A stretch of 64,000 nt of DNA. It comes from Defluviitalea raffinosedens. GTDB lineage: Bacteria; Bacillota; Clostridia; Lachnospirales; Defluviitaleaceae. Shown here in pieces: positions 27,811-35,775 of the stretch; the first letter of the stretch is position 1, and each line of letters opens with the position of its first letter. The translations under genes were made by a program, and so were the position numbers. The notes below the pieces were generated by a model. That model saw only the letters and a list, made by a program, of their open reading frames with translations, searched no databases and was not told the origin of the DNA. Location of the stretch: the NCBI RefSeq assembly GCF_016908775.1, contig NZ_JAFBEP010000002.1, positions 1-64,000 of the forward strand, in the 5' to 3' direction.

Positions 27811-27842
27811 AAAAAAAATAACTCTTCCATGGAAGAGCTATT
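27811..27842 (-). terminator. Terminator of the C39-like protease gene
   Basis: Self-complementary stem centred on CTCTTCCATGGAAGAG followed by T8 on the minus strand; it overlaps the stop codon and separates the gene from the hcp promoter. Confidence 0.85.
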
Positions 27843-28731
27843 TTCTTATATAAGTAATGGCCTGCCTGCCCATCTGTACCCATGCCTTAACAAAATCATT
27901 CACAGGCACTTTTTGATTAGCTTTTGATTTCAAAGGATTATTGACATAAACATAGTTTTGATCATAGCCCGTTACAAGAACGGAGTGTTCTTTCATCGTA
28001 ATGCGTATTGGACCATATGGGGTTTGCCATTCCTGAAAATAGTCATCGCTTAATTCTTTAAAACTGCCATTGGTAATCACCCATACGGGAGTGCCAGTAT
28101 TCACAAAATATAATACGTCACTCCAATTACATCCTGTCAAATCCAGAATTCTTCCGGGTAAATACTTCTCTGCCAATGCTTTGATTGGCTTATGGTATAC
28201 ACCATATCCTCTTTTTTTAAAAGTATAAATATCTCCTACAAATCCCACATTAGGATGGCCATAATAGATCTTTCCGTTCTTTTTTTGATAGGGTGTAGGA
28301 TCCTTTTTGATTTCTTTTGCCAGCGTCATTTTATTGGCTTTTACCCCTGCATGTCTTAGCAGCATTGCAAGACTCGTTACTTCGCAGCCTCTGGCCAGTT
28401 CAGGCATCTGAGAAATCAGAGGAACCTTTAGAATCACACGGGATTTGCGCTTGGCAGAATTGGTCCAAATCAGTGTTTTATTGTTATAATAATAGATGGA
28501 GCTATTCTTATATTCCCTGGCAACATTAGCAGCCTGTGCAAAAGTTTTAAATGAATTTAAATACTTTTTCTGCTGACAAACTGCAAAAGGTCTTTCCTTG
28601 TCCCAAAGATATTGCTTGCTGACAGGAATAACCATATCCTTTTCTATAATATGGCATAATGTAAAAACAAATAAAAACACCACAAGAAATGACAGGCTAA
28701 TTTTGACCAGACCTTTTTTCATTTCTTTCAT
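27838..28731 (-). CDS. Exported C39-like cysteine peptidase family protein
   Basis: Protein of 297 residues with an N-terminal membrane anchor or signal segment (about 11-30). A papain-like C39_2 domain starts near residue 100. The likely catalytic cysteine is in ELARGCEVTSLAMLLRHAG, the histidine in KEHSVLVTGYD, and the Asn/Asp position in YVYVNNPL. This family is extracellular and of unknown substrate; it is distinct from bacteriocin-transporter C39 peptidases, which are fused to ABC exporters. No ABC exporter or leader peptide is nearby, so a cell-wall or housekeeping role is more likely. Confidence 0.8.
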   Translation of the reverse strand: MKEMKKGLVKISLSFLVVFLFVFTLCHIIEKDMVIPVSKQYLWDKERPFAVCQQKKYLNSFKTFAQAANVAREYKNSSIYYYNNKTLIWTNSAKRKSRVILKVPLISQMPELARGCEVTSLAMLLRHAGVKANKMTLAKEIKKDPTPYQKKNGKIYYGHPNVGFVGDIYTFKKRGYGVYHKPIKALAEKYLPGRILDLTGCNWSDVLYFVNTGTPVWVITNGSFKELSDDYFQEWQTPYGPIRITMKEHSVLVTGYDQNYVYVNNPLKSKANQKVPVNDFVKAWVQMGRQAITYIRK

Positions 28732-28775
28732 CCTTATTTTATTCGTTTATACATTATACTTTTGAAAATCTCAAT

Positions 28776-29417
28776 TTATTCTTCCGATACAGTTTCATCT
28801 GAAGGCCCGTCTTCTTTTTGAGGCATATATTTATGCAATACCTTTTCTATAAAATAGGCAGATGAAAGTGCATAAAGACTCACCGCTACAAACATAAAAA
28901 CAGGTACCGTCCAGGTTAATAAGAAAATCGCCACTAATAAAACAATACATACAATGGTTGTTAAAAGATGCCTGTTTGCCATAAAGAAGGCCATCTTTAT
29001 TACGCCCGCAATGCTCATATAAAATCTGGACAAAAGAGGGAAAACGTAAATAGTGATGAAAATCAGCTGCAGTAAAACAGCATATTGGAATACAACCAGT
29101 ATTTTTCCCATATTACCAAATAAATAGGAATTGCTTAAATTAAACCGAGCAATTAAAAAAGCGACAAGCAAAATAAGCCAAATTACTGTAGATTGCCTGA
29201 AATTCAATTTAAAGCTTTTCCAAAAATCTCTCCAGATATATCCGTCTTCATTTCTTACTTTTTTTCCCATGACATAGAAAAGTGCTGTCGTAGATGCACC
29301 TACGGTAAAAATCGGAATGCTAAAAATAAACCATAAAAAATTTAAAAAAATGATATCAAAAACAAGGGTCCCTATACGATTAAAAGGCCCGTCCAAGTCA
29401 AAAAATCCTTTAAGCAT
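28776..29417 (-). CDS. DUF624 (YesL-family) membrane protein
   Basis: Integral membrane protein of 213 residues with five or six helices. The N-terminal FDLDGPFNRIGTLVFDIIFLNFLW and IPIFTVGASTTALFYV segments are the DUF624/YesL signature. The ATG at 29417 (MLKGFFDLD) has GGAGG at the right distance; an upstream in-frame ATG overlaps that ribosome site. YesL-like genes often sit with sugar ABC transporters, but none is adjacent here, and the function of the family is unknown. Confidence 0.85.
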   Translation of the reverse strand: MLKGFFDLDGPFNRIGTLVFDIIFLNFLWFIFSIPIFTVGASTTALFYVMGKKVRNEDGYIWRDFWKSFKLNFRQSTVIWLILLVAFLIARFNLSNSYLFGNMGKILVVFQYAVLLQLIFITIYVFPLLSRFYMSIAGVIKMAFFMANRHLLTTIVCIVLLVAIFLLTWTVPVFMFVAVSLYALSSAYFIEKVLHKYMPQKEDGPSDETVSEE

Positions 29418-29496
29418 TGTTATTTCCTCCATTGAATCAGCGTTATGTTTTTTTATAATATCATATTTTTATGAATTTGAAAAATTGCTCATAAAC

Positions 29497-31620
29497 TTAT
29501 ATTCTGTTTACATTAATCAACTCCACTGCTCCGTTGCCATCCGGTTTGAACTGTAAATCTGCAGTGGCTTTCTCATGAGTCTGGGGCAGAATAATATGAA
29601 TCCCTTTGATCTTGTTATTTTTAAGGAGTTCCTTAACCATTTTGGGCGTAATGGCTTGTCCATATTGTTCCAAGCTATTCTTCCAAATGGTAAATTTACA
29701 CCCATCTTTCCATTTGGTACAATAAAATGCTTTGGTATTCTCCTTTATATCCCCTTTACTGCATAAAGGACATTTCCCCAGAGACACTGACTTTTTAGCT
29801 CTTTTCTTTTGAGTTTCTTCAGGAAAAGTAATGGGATTCTCTGATTTTGTGGATTCCTCAACAATGAAGTAAACATATCTGATAATACTTTCCATAAATT
29901 TTTGGGGATCCATTTTCTTTTTCACAATGGATGAAAGGCCTTTTTCCCACTTACCTGTCATCTCCGGAGATTTTAATTCTTCCGGCACAATCTCAATTAA
30001 TTTCATCCCTTTTTCTGTAGGATAAAGAGCTTTTCCCTTTCTAACAACATATCCCACTTGAATAAGCCGCTCTATAATAGAAGCTCTTGTGGCAGGGGTT
30101 CCAAGCCCACTGTCTTTTAGCTGCTCTTTTAACTCTTCGTCTTCTACCAGTCGTCCGGCATTCTCCATAGCAGATAATAAGGATGCTTCCGTATAAGGCT
30201 TTGGAGGAGTTGTCTTTTTCTTTTCGGTCTTTACATCAAAAGCTGTGACAGGATCGCCTTTTTTCAGAACAGGCAGTTCTTGTTCTTCCTCATTCTTTTT
30301 GGCATCATTCTTATAAAACAACATCCATCCCAATTGAGAAACGGTTTTCCCTTTGGTCACAAAAAACTCATTTTCTATTTCAGTAATCACTTTGGTAACG
30401 GTATATTCATAATCAGAATAAAATACTGCGAAAAATCGCTTGACAATTAACCCATAAATTTTTTTTTCGTCCTCTGTCAGATTTTCCAGTTTGGGAACTG
30501 TATCTGTTGGAATAATTGCAAAATGATCCGTTACCTTACTGTCATCCACAATTCTTTTAGAAACAGGCAGTTTGTCCATATCCAATATCGGTTTTACAAA
30601 TCTGCTGTATAGGGGAATATTTAATTTACGCAAGGTACTTTTAAGCACAGGAATCATATCCGTACTGACATATCGGCTGTCGGTCCTCGGATAAGTAATC
30701 ATCTTTCTCTTTTCATATAATCCCTGAGCAATGGATAAAGTTTTGCTGGCAGAAAAACCAAACATTTTGTTCCCGTCCCTTTGAAGCTCTGTTAGATCAT
30801 ATAAGAGAGGAGGAGGCTGCTTTTTCTTTTCTTCTGACAGATCTTTAATGATCCCCTGCTTACCCCTTACTTTGCGTGCAATGTCTAAAGCTTTTTCTTC
30901 TTCGAAAATTCTTGTTTCATGATTTTCAAGATCAGTCCATAGTCCCTTAAAGCCACTAAAATCTGCTTTTACTTCCCAATAGTCCTTTGGAACAAAGGTA
31001 TCAATTTCCTTCTGTCTCTGCACCAAAATACTCAAAGTTGGAGTCTGCACCCGCCCAATAGATAAAAGTACATTGTACCGGATGGTAAAGGCGCGAGTTG
31101 CGTTCATTCCCACCAGCCAGTCTGCCTCCGAACGGCATTTTGCTGAATAATAAAGGGCATCATATTCTTCTCCCGGTCTTAAAGATTCAAAACCTTTTCT
31201 TATTGCCGTATCGGTCATACTGGAAATCCAAAGTCTTTTAAAAGGCTTTTTACATTTGACTGCTTCATAGATATATCTGAAAATCAATTCCCCTTCTCTT
31301 CCGCTGTCCGTCGCACAAACAAGAGAATCAATTTCTTTGGAATTCATAAGTTTCTTAAGGATATCAAACTGCTTTTTTGTTTTTCTCTCAGGTTTTGTTT
31401 TCATCTGCTCTGGAATAATGGGAAGAGTCTCGTAGGCCCAGCGTTTATATTTCTCATCATATTCCTCTGGTTCCAATAGTCTTACCAGATGGCCTATGGC
31501 CCAGGTTACAACATACTTCTCTCCTATAAGGCAGCCCTCGCCTTTTTGGTTACATCCTAAAACTTTGGCAATATCTTTGCCTACAGAGGGTTTTTCTGCA
31601 ATAACTAATATTTTCCCCAT
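29497..31620 (-). CDS. topB: DNA topoisomerase III
   Basis: Type IA topoisomerase of 707 residues that cuts single-stranded DNA to decatenate and resolve recombination intermediates. The Toprim domain opens with KILVIAEKPSVGKDIAKVLG and has DSGREGELIFRYIYE. The active-site tyrosine is in MITYPRTDSRYVS, near residue 310. A C-terminal zinc-finger-like domain has CPLC and CxxxxxxC. The ATG at 31620 is spaced better from AAGG than one three codons upstream. TopB copies of this type occur both as housekeeping genes and on conjugative elements; no such element is visible around it. Confidence 0.93.
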   Translation of the reverse strand: MGKILVIAEKPSVGKDIAKVLGCNQKGEGCLIGEKYVVTWAIGHLVRLLEPEEYDEKYKRWAYETLPIIPEQMKTKPERKTKKQFDILKKLMNSKEIDSLVCATDSGREGELIFRYIYEAVKCKKPFKRLWISSMTDTAIRKGFESLRPGEEYDALYYSAKCRSEADWLVGMNATRAFTIRYNVLLSIGRVQTPTLSILVQRQKEIDTFVPKDYWEVKADFSGFKGLWTDLENHETRIFEEEKALDIARKVRGKQGIIKDLSEEKKKQPPPLLYDLTELQRDGNKMFGFSASKTLSIAQGLYEKRKMITYPRTDSRYVSTDMIPVLKSTLRKLNIPLYSRFVKPILDMDKLPVSKRIVDDSKVTDHFAIIPTDTVPKLENLTEDEKKIYGLIVKRFFAVFYSDYEYTVTKVITEIENEFFVTKGKTVSQLGWMLFYKNDAKKNEEEQELPVLKKGDPVTAFDVKTEKKKTTPPKPYTEASLLSAMENAGRLVEDEELKEQLKDSGLGTPATRASIIERLIQVGYVVRKGKALYPTEKGMKLIEIVPEELKSPEMTGKWEKGLSSIVKKKMDPQKFMESIIRYVYFIVEESTKSENPITFPEETQKKRAKKSVSLGKCPLCSKGDIKENTKAFYCTKWKDGCKFTIWKNSLEQYGQAITPKMVKELLKNNKIKGIHIILPQTHEKATADLQFKPDGNGAVELINVNRI

Positions 31621-31762
31621 TCTATTCATCCTTCAATAATTACTTTTATACTATTTTATCATAAGAATGGCAAGAAAGCGACTGCGTCCCACTGGTGAAA
31701 TAAGAAAGCTTGCCCTTTGCAGGCAAGAAAAATTTTATCATTTTATTTTTTATTTTATAGCA

Positions 31763-31793
31763 AATCCGAAAGAATTTCCTATGTAAAAATAAA
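31763..31793. repeat. Dispersed palindromic repeat, copy 1 (degenerate)
   Basis: ATAGCAAATCC-gaaa-GAATTTCCTAT with flanking A/T arms. It resembles the palindrome family also found at 33.2, 34.4 and 39.5 kb, but the left arm has drifted. Confidence 0.5.
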
Positions 31794-31823
31794 GCCCTCC
31801 TGCCATCCAATCGGCAAAAGGAC
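31785..31823 (-). terminator. Terminator of the flavoprotein gene
   Basis: 11-bp stem with G-U pairs (31794-31804 with 31813-31823) followed on the minus strand by TTTATTTTT. Confidence 0.75.
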
Positions 31824-31838
31824 TTGTTGATCTTTCTA

Positions 31839-33062
31839 TTAATGGGTCAATACTTGTTCTCCAAAAATCTTTCCTGCCTCATAAGCAGTGTGCAAACTTT
31901 CTTCATCGGCGAATTTTATTCTGAGAGGAAATGCTGGTGTATCTATTCCCCTGTTGAGTATAAGATATTTTTGATTGATTACTGTAAACCCGGAGTCATT
32001 CAAATAGTTTTCTATATGGGTAATACCTTCTCCACTCCAGCCAAAGGAACCAAAGGCTGCTGAGAGTTTTCCCTTTGCTTCCATGTTTTTCAGAGCTTGA
32101 AGTAATTCTTCCACATTCCCTACCATATCGCCGTATTTTGTGGAACTTCCGATCAAAACCCCATCGGAAATTTGAATTCGGTCTAAAACCTCGTCTAAAT
32201 TGGAATTCTTTAAGTTAAATACATAGGGTTCAATACCTGATTCCTTAAGACCTTCAGCTAGTTTCCCGGCAATTTTTGTGGTGTTCCCTGTCATGGTTGA
32301 AAAAACAATCGTTACCTTTTTGGAGCTTGCATCATCCACTAAACTGCTCATTTCATCATACATTCTGATAAAATCATGGGCATTTTCCCTTAATATATAA
32401 CCATGGGATGGCGCAATCATATCAATCTCCAATTTATTGATTTTCCTAAGCATCTCACGGACATATGGTCTGTGGGGCCCCATAATGAGTTTATAATACA
32501 CCTTGAAATCTTCAATATACTCACCCGCAGCCAAATCATTAAAAAGTTCATTATTAGCTATATGAGTACTGAAAATATCGCAGGGGAATAGAGTTTTATC
32601 GTCAATACTGTAAGTGATCATTGTTTCTTCCGTATGAAGATACGGTGTTTCAAAGAATTGCAGGATTTTCCCTCCTATGTCTAATCTGTCCCCATCATGA
32701 ACAATGATAAATTCACGATTATGCAGTTTAAACATATCTTTTAAAAGTTCACTGCCCAGCTTGGTTGTTACAATTTTAGCATTTTTTGCTCTGGCTGCCA
32801 GTGCCGGAAGAGCTCCTGCATGATCTGGTTCAACGTGGTTAATTACGATATATTCAATGGTATTAAGATCAATGACTTCTTTAAGGTTGTCAACATATTC
32901 CTTCGCAAAGGCAATATCTACTGTATCAATCACTGTAGGTTTTCCGGTTGTCAAAAGATAACTGTTATAGGTTGTCCCTCTCTCCAAAATTAATCTGTGA
33001 AATGGTACCTTCCTGTCGTCATTTTTTCCTACCCAAAATACATTGTCTGTTATTTTTTTCAT
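31839..33062 (-). CDS. A-type flavoprotein (flavodiiron NO/O2 reductase family)
   Basis: Cytosolic protein of 407 residues with a metallo-beta-lactamase-like diiron domain and a C-terminal flavodoxin domain from about residue 258 (TIVFSTMTGNTTKIA). Diiron ligands are visible as H76, E78, D80 and H81 in NHVEPDH. The family reduces O2 or NO with electrons from rubredoxin or a similar carrier and protects anaerobes. It has no fused rubredoxin, and none is adjacent. Together with Hcp it would form a nitrosative/oxidative defence set. A candidate Crp/Fnr half-site upstream lacks the spacing of the hcp box, so co-regulation is not shown. Confidence 0.92.
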   Translation of the reverse strand: MKKITDNVFWVGKNDDRKVPFHRLILERGTTYNSYLLTTGKPTVIDTVDIAFAKEYVDNLKEVIDLNTIEYIVINHVEPDHAGALPALAARAKNAKIVTTKLGSELLKDMFKLHNREFIIVHDGDRLDIGGKILQFFETPYLHTEETMITYSIDDKTLFPCDIFSTHIANNELFNDLAAGEYIEDFKVYYKLIMGPHRPYVREMLRKINKLEIDMIAPSHGYILRENAHDFIRMYDEMSSLVDDASSKKVTIVFSTMTGNTTKIAGKLAEGLKESGIEPYVFNLKNSNLDEVLDRIQISDGVLIGSSTKYGDMVGNVEELLQALKNMEAKGKLSAAFGSFGWSGEGITHIENYLNDSGFTVINQKYLILNRGIDTPAFPLRIKFADEESLHTAYEAGKIFGEQVLTH

Positions 33063-33184
33063 ATATATCCCTCCATCAATTTTATTCTTAATAATGAGAT
33101 GAACTTCTAAGGTTGTCCGTCTGATGGTTAAAGGATACTATATCTACAGAAATAAAACTGTGACTGGACGCATAATTGTACATT

Positions 33185-33223
33185 TTATTGCATAGGAATT
33201 CAGCAGAATTTTCTATGCAATAA
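33185..33223. repeat. Dispersed palindromic repeat, copy 2
   Basis: Near-perfect inverted repeat TTATTGCATAGGAATTC / GAATTTTCTATGCAATAA with a 4-base loop, between the flavoprotein and chemoreceptor genes. Confidence 0.8.
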
Positions 33224-33227
33224 ATAA

Positions 33228-33249
33228 GAACTGGCTTATAAACCAGTTC
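33228..33249 (-). terminator. Likely terminator of the chemoreceptor gene
   Basis: GAACTGG/CCAGTTC stem followed on the minus strand by TTATTTATT. It lies about 40 bases after the stop and next to palindromic repeat copy 2. Confidence 0.6.
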
Positions 33250-33290
33250 AATGGAGGATAATAGAAAATTGCAGATGTAATGAAATTATT

Positions 33291-34235
33291 TTATGCTATA
33301 ATGTCTTTTAATTCTTTTAAGTGATTTTGCAAATATTCATCCACTATGCTTGCTTTTTCAACATGACTGATTAATTTGTCATTCATGCTCATAAGTAACT
33401 CCCCAGATATTTTTGTCTGCTTTAATATTTCATTGGAGTACTGTCTTTGAATCCCAATACTTTGATCCACATCATTTATTTTCAGCTGCATTTGCTGAAA
33501 ACCGCTTTCCATACCTGTTACTTTTTCATTCACCACTTGACTCATTTGGATGCCTTTCCCAATGGTTTCCTCATTCTTCTTATTCTTTTCTAAAGTTTCT
33601 ATAATATCATTCTGTATATTTTTAATGAGTTCTTCGATATTTTTGGCACTTTTTGTTGTTTCTTCGGCTAATTTTTTTACTTCATTGGCTACCACCGCAA
33701 AACCTCTTCCAGACTCCCCAGCCCTGGCTGCTTCTATCGCTGCATTTAAAGCTAATAAATTGGTTTGACTTGCAATGTTTCTTATGGTCTGATTAATCAT
33801 ATTGATTTCATTAGATCTTTTTTCCAGTTCCATCATTTTCATTGAAAGTTCCTGGGAGCCTTTCTCAAGATATGTAATGATTTTATAGAGTTTGTCCGCT
33901 GCCACTTGCCCTTCTTTTGCTTGATCTCCAGATTCTTTGGATATGGTTGATAATATCTCGCTTATCTCAGATAATTCAACGATATTTTGATCGGACCGTT
34001 CAACCACCGAGTTGACTTCATTAACAGACTTATTCATCTGTTCTGCAAGGGCGGCTAATTCTCCATGCTGAACATTAATGCTTGCATGTTTTTCTATTGT
34101 CTGAAGGATCTGCCCATATATATTCTTTACACTATCTTTAATCTCGTCTTCCCTTAAAGATTGCTCATTCATGTTCACAACTTCATCTGAGTCATTATTC
34201 ACTATCTCGTTACTTCTTTTCTTTTTAAAAAACAT
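33291..34235 (-). CDS. Soluble methyl-accepting chemotaxis protein
   Basis: Cytoplasmic chemoreceptor of 314 residues with no membrane helix or recognisable ligand domain. The signalling hairpin tip is clear: [24 protein letters not shown] followed by [22 protein letters not shown]. The remainder is predicted coiled coil, with an acidic N-terminal tail. It should signal to CheA/CheW or a related kinase, but no che genes are in the window, so the stimulus and partner are unknown. Upstream lie a terminator-like hairpin, a possible riboswitch fragment, a palindrome and the IS200 copy. Confidence 0.92.
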   Translation of the reverse strand: MFFKKKRSNEIVNNDSDEVVNMNEQSLREDEIKDSVKNIYGQILQTIEKHASINVQHGELAALAEQMNKSVNEVNSVVERSDQNIVELSEISEILSTISKESGDQAKEGQVAADKLYKIITYLEKGSQELSMKMMELEKRSNEINMINQTIRNIASQTNLLALNAAIEAARAGESGRGFAVVANEVKKLAEETTKSAKNIEELIKNIQNDIIETLEKNKKNEETIGKGIQMSQVVNEKVTGMESGFQQMQLKINDVDQSIGIQRQYSNEILKQTKISGELLMSMNDKLISHVEKASIVDEYLQNHLKELKDIIA

Positions 34236-34286
34236 TAATCATTCTCCTCTTAATCATTATTTTCATCTATAGTAACTTTTTAATGC

Positions 34287-34378
34287 AAAAAAAGTTTCGT
34301 CCTTAAAACTTTTGTATCAAGTGAGTCGGCAAAACCGACAAAATATATTACGCGCGAGTGCACATCTTAGCCGGAGGG
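34287..34378 (-). other. Structured leader of the chemoreceptor gene, possible riboswitch fragment
   Basis: On the minus strand this region begins AAAGCCCUCCGGCUAAG and includes GUGCACUC and a GUCGG/CCGAC hairpin. It ends in an AAGTTT/AAACTT stem with T7 (34287-34312), like a terminator before the gene. The opening resembles the 3' half of a c-di-GMP-I (GEMM) riboswitch, AAAGCC-UCCGGC-CUAA. No 5' half is present: palindrome copy 3 and the IS200 lie where it should be. The assignment is tentative. Confidence 0.3.
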
Positions 34379-34380
34379 CT

Positions 34381-34421
34381 TTTATTACATAGGAAATTCA
34401 AAGAAATTTCTGTGTAATAAA
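34381..34421. repeat. Dispersed palindromic repeat, copy 3
   Basis: 19-bp arms TTTATTACATAGGAAATTC / GAAATTTCTGTGTAATAAA with two G-U pairs and one mismatch, loop of 3. It ends four bases before the right-end hairpin of the IS200 element. Confidence 0.8.
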
Positions 34422-34424
34422 TAT

Positions 34425-35100
34425 CCACCAGCTTAGCTGGTGGTATTTCTTTAGCCCTATAAGGGCATGGTACCTGCTGTGCCTTAAGGCACTCTTTGAT
34501 TCCGCCAGCTGCATAAAGTTCTCTACTTGCTACCCTTAAAAGGGTCCATGTATTCTTTTAGACTTATTTGATCTGACATCATATCTTCGTGTAATTGATT
34601 TTTTATATATTGTTCTATTGCCTTTTTATTTCTCCCTACCGTACTCACATAATATCCTCTGCACCAAAAGTGTCTATTTCCATATTTATATTTGAGATTC
34701 CCGAACTTCTCAAATATCCTTAAACTACTTTTCCCTTTTAGAAATCCCATAAAGCTTGATATACTTAATTTTGGTGGAATTGCTACTAGCATATGTATAT
34801 GGTCTGGGCATGCATTGGCTTCTATTATCTGCACTCCTTTCCAATCACATAACTCCCGTAATATCTTTCCTATCTCTTTCTTTTTCTTTCCATATATTTC
34901 TTGTCTTCTATACTTTGGTGCAAATACTATATGATATTTGCAATCCCATTTGGTGTGTGATAAACTATTTTCATCCATGTGGATGACCTCCTTTTGTTTT
35001 TAGATTGGCTGGCGAAACCAATTCTATTGTAACAAAAGGAGGTTTTTTATGTCATACTTACCGCTAAAAGCTTTTCAGAACTACCTGCACAGCAGGTAGT
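34425..35100 (-). mobile_element. IS200/IS605-family element, single tnpA gene
   Basis: The element spans tnpA plus subterminal hairpins typical of single-strand transposing IS200: CCACCAGC/GCTGGTGG at 34425-34443 downstream of the gene and ACTACCTGC/GCAGGTAGT at 35080-35100 upstream. There are no terminal inverted repeats or target duplication, as expected. The exact cleavage sites are not determined. It sits between the chemoreceptor leader and the PNPOx-gene terminator. No tnpB or guide RNA is present. Confidence 0.75.
34523..34978 (-). CDS. tnpA: IS200/IS605 Y1 transposase
   Basis: Y1 HUH transposase of 151 residues that excises and inserts single-stranded DNA. The HUH pair is H60 and H62 in CPDHIHMLVA, and the catalytic tyrosine is probably Y124 in IEQYIKNQ. 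The usual CKYHIVFAPKYRR start is intact, and the length is normal, so it looks functional. AAAGGAGG lies just upstream. The hairpin ends are described under the mobile element. Confidence 0.96.
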   Translation of the reverse strand: MDENSLSHTKWDCKYHIVFAPKYRRQEIYGKKKKEIGKILRELCDWKGVQIIEANACPDHIHMLVAIPPKLSISSFMGFLKGKSSLRIFEKFGNLKYKYGNRHFWCRGYYVSTVGRNKKAIEQYIKNQLHEDMMSDQISLKEYMDPFKGSK

Positions 35101-35114
35101 ATTCTTAAACACAA

Positions 35115-35145
35115 TAAAAAAGGGTGCTCATATTAAGCACCCTTT
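35115..35145 (-). terminator. Terminator of the PNPOx-like gene
   Basis: AAAGGGTGCT/AGCACCCTTT stem with T-run on the minus strand, 46 bases after the stop and just outside the IS200 upstream hairpin. Confidence 0.85.
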
Positions 35146-35190
35146 ATCATACTATAGATATCATTTTAAAACTGTGATTAGAATCACAAT

Positions 35191-35691
35191 TTACAACTTT
35201 GCCAATCCCAATTCATCTTCCTTGATTTGTACACGATTCGCCTTAAGGTCTAAGATCTGTTTTGTCCTGTCCCCATCTTCCAGAGAATCCAGATATACGA
35301 TTTTCTGAGGAATAATTTTGATGACTTTTAAGCGTTCTCCTTCATGATCCATCAAAAATGGTTCCGGACAGTAAACCTTTGCTTCTTCGAAAATTTCCGG
35401 TGCCTCCATGTTGGTAGTTGCTTTGCCAAATACCTGTACCCCTTTTATTTTCCTGTAGTTGATATATTCAGTATTGACAAGCAGGCAAACATTGGGATTG
35501 GCTTTAATCGCATCGAATTTTTCACCCCCTGCCGAAAGTATAAAGACGCTTAAGTCTTTTCCCAGAAAAAACTGTACCGGACTACTCCTTGGAACATTAT
35601 CTTTACAGGTTGCAAGGGATGCAGACCTATGTTCCAGCATAAACTCTTCAATCGCTTCTCTGAGTTCTTCCGAAGACATCGTCTTATTCAA
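35191..35691 (-). CDS. Pyridoxamine-5'-phosphate-oxidase-like flavin protein
   Basis: Split-barrel FMN-binding-type protein of 166 residues. HRSASLATCKDNVPRSSPVQF and the following strands match the PNPOx-like family, many of which bind FMN, heme or F420. It is not PdxH: it lacks the C-terminal half of that enzyme. The start is probably TTG at 35691, 8 bases after GGAGG; an ATG four codons in is too far from the ribosome site. The substrate is unknown. Confidence 0.8.
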   Translation of the reverse strand: MNKTMSSEELREAIEEFMLEHRSASLATCKDNVPRSSPVQFFLGKDLSVFILSAGGEKFDAIKANPNVCLLVNTEYINYRKIKGVQVFGKATTNMEAPEIFEEAKVYCPEPFLMDHEGERLKVIKIIPQKIVYLDSLEDGDRTKQILDLKANRVQIKEDELGLAKL

Positions 35692-35775
35692 TGCATAGTC
35701 CTCCTTTATGAATGAATTACCTCATTAGTATGCTGCATAACTTTAGTTCTCATTCCTCAGAGAAGCTTTGAATCT

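Noticed and set aside
27838-28731. C39 peptidase as part of a bacteriocin export system
   Set aside because: There is no fused or adjacent ABC exporter and no double-glycine leader peptide; the protein is of the stand-alone C39_2 type.
29497-31620. topB as a sign of an integrative conjugative element
   Set aside because: No relaxase, type IV secretion, integrase or attachment site is visible nearby, so I treat it as chromosomal.
33159-33174. Crp/Fnr-like half-site upstream of the flavodiiron gene
   Set aside because: Only one half matches TGTGA, the other reads GCATA, and the distance to the nearest -10 (16 bases) differs from the 21 bases at the two good promoters.
34425-35100. IS605 with tnpB and guide RNA
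   Set aside because: Only tnpA lies between the terminal hairpins; no TnpB frame is present on either strand.
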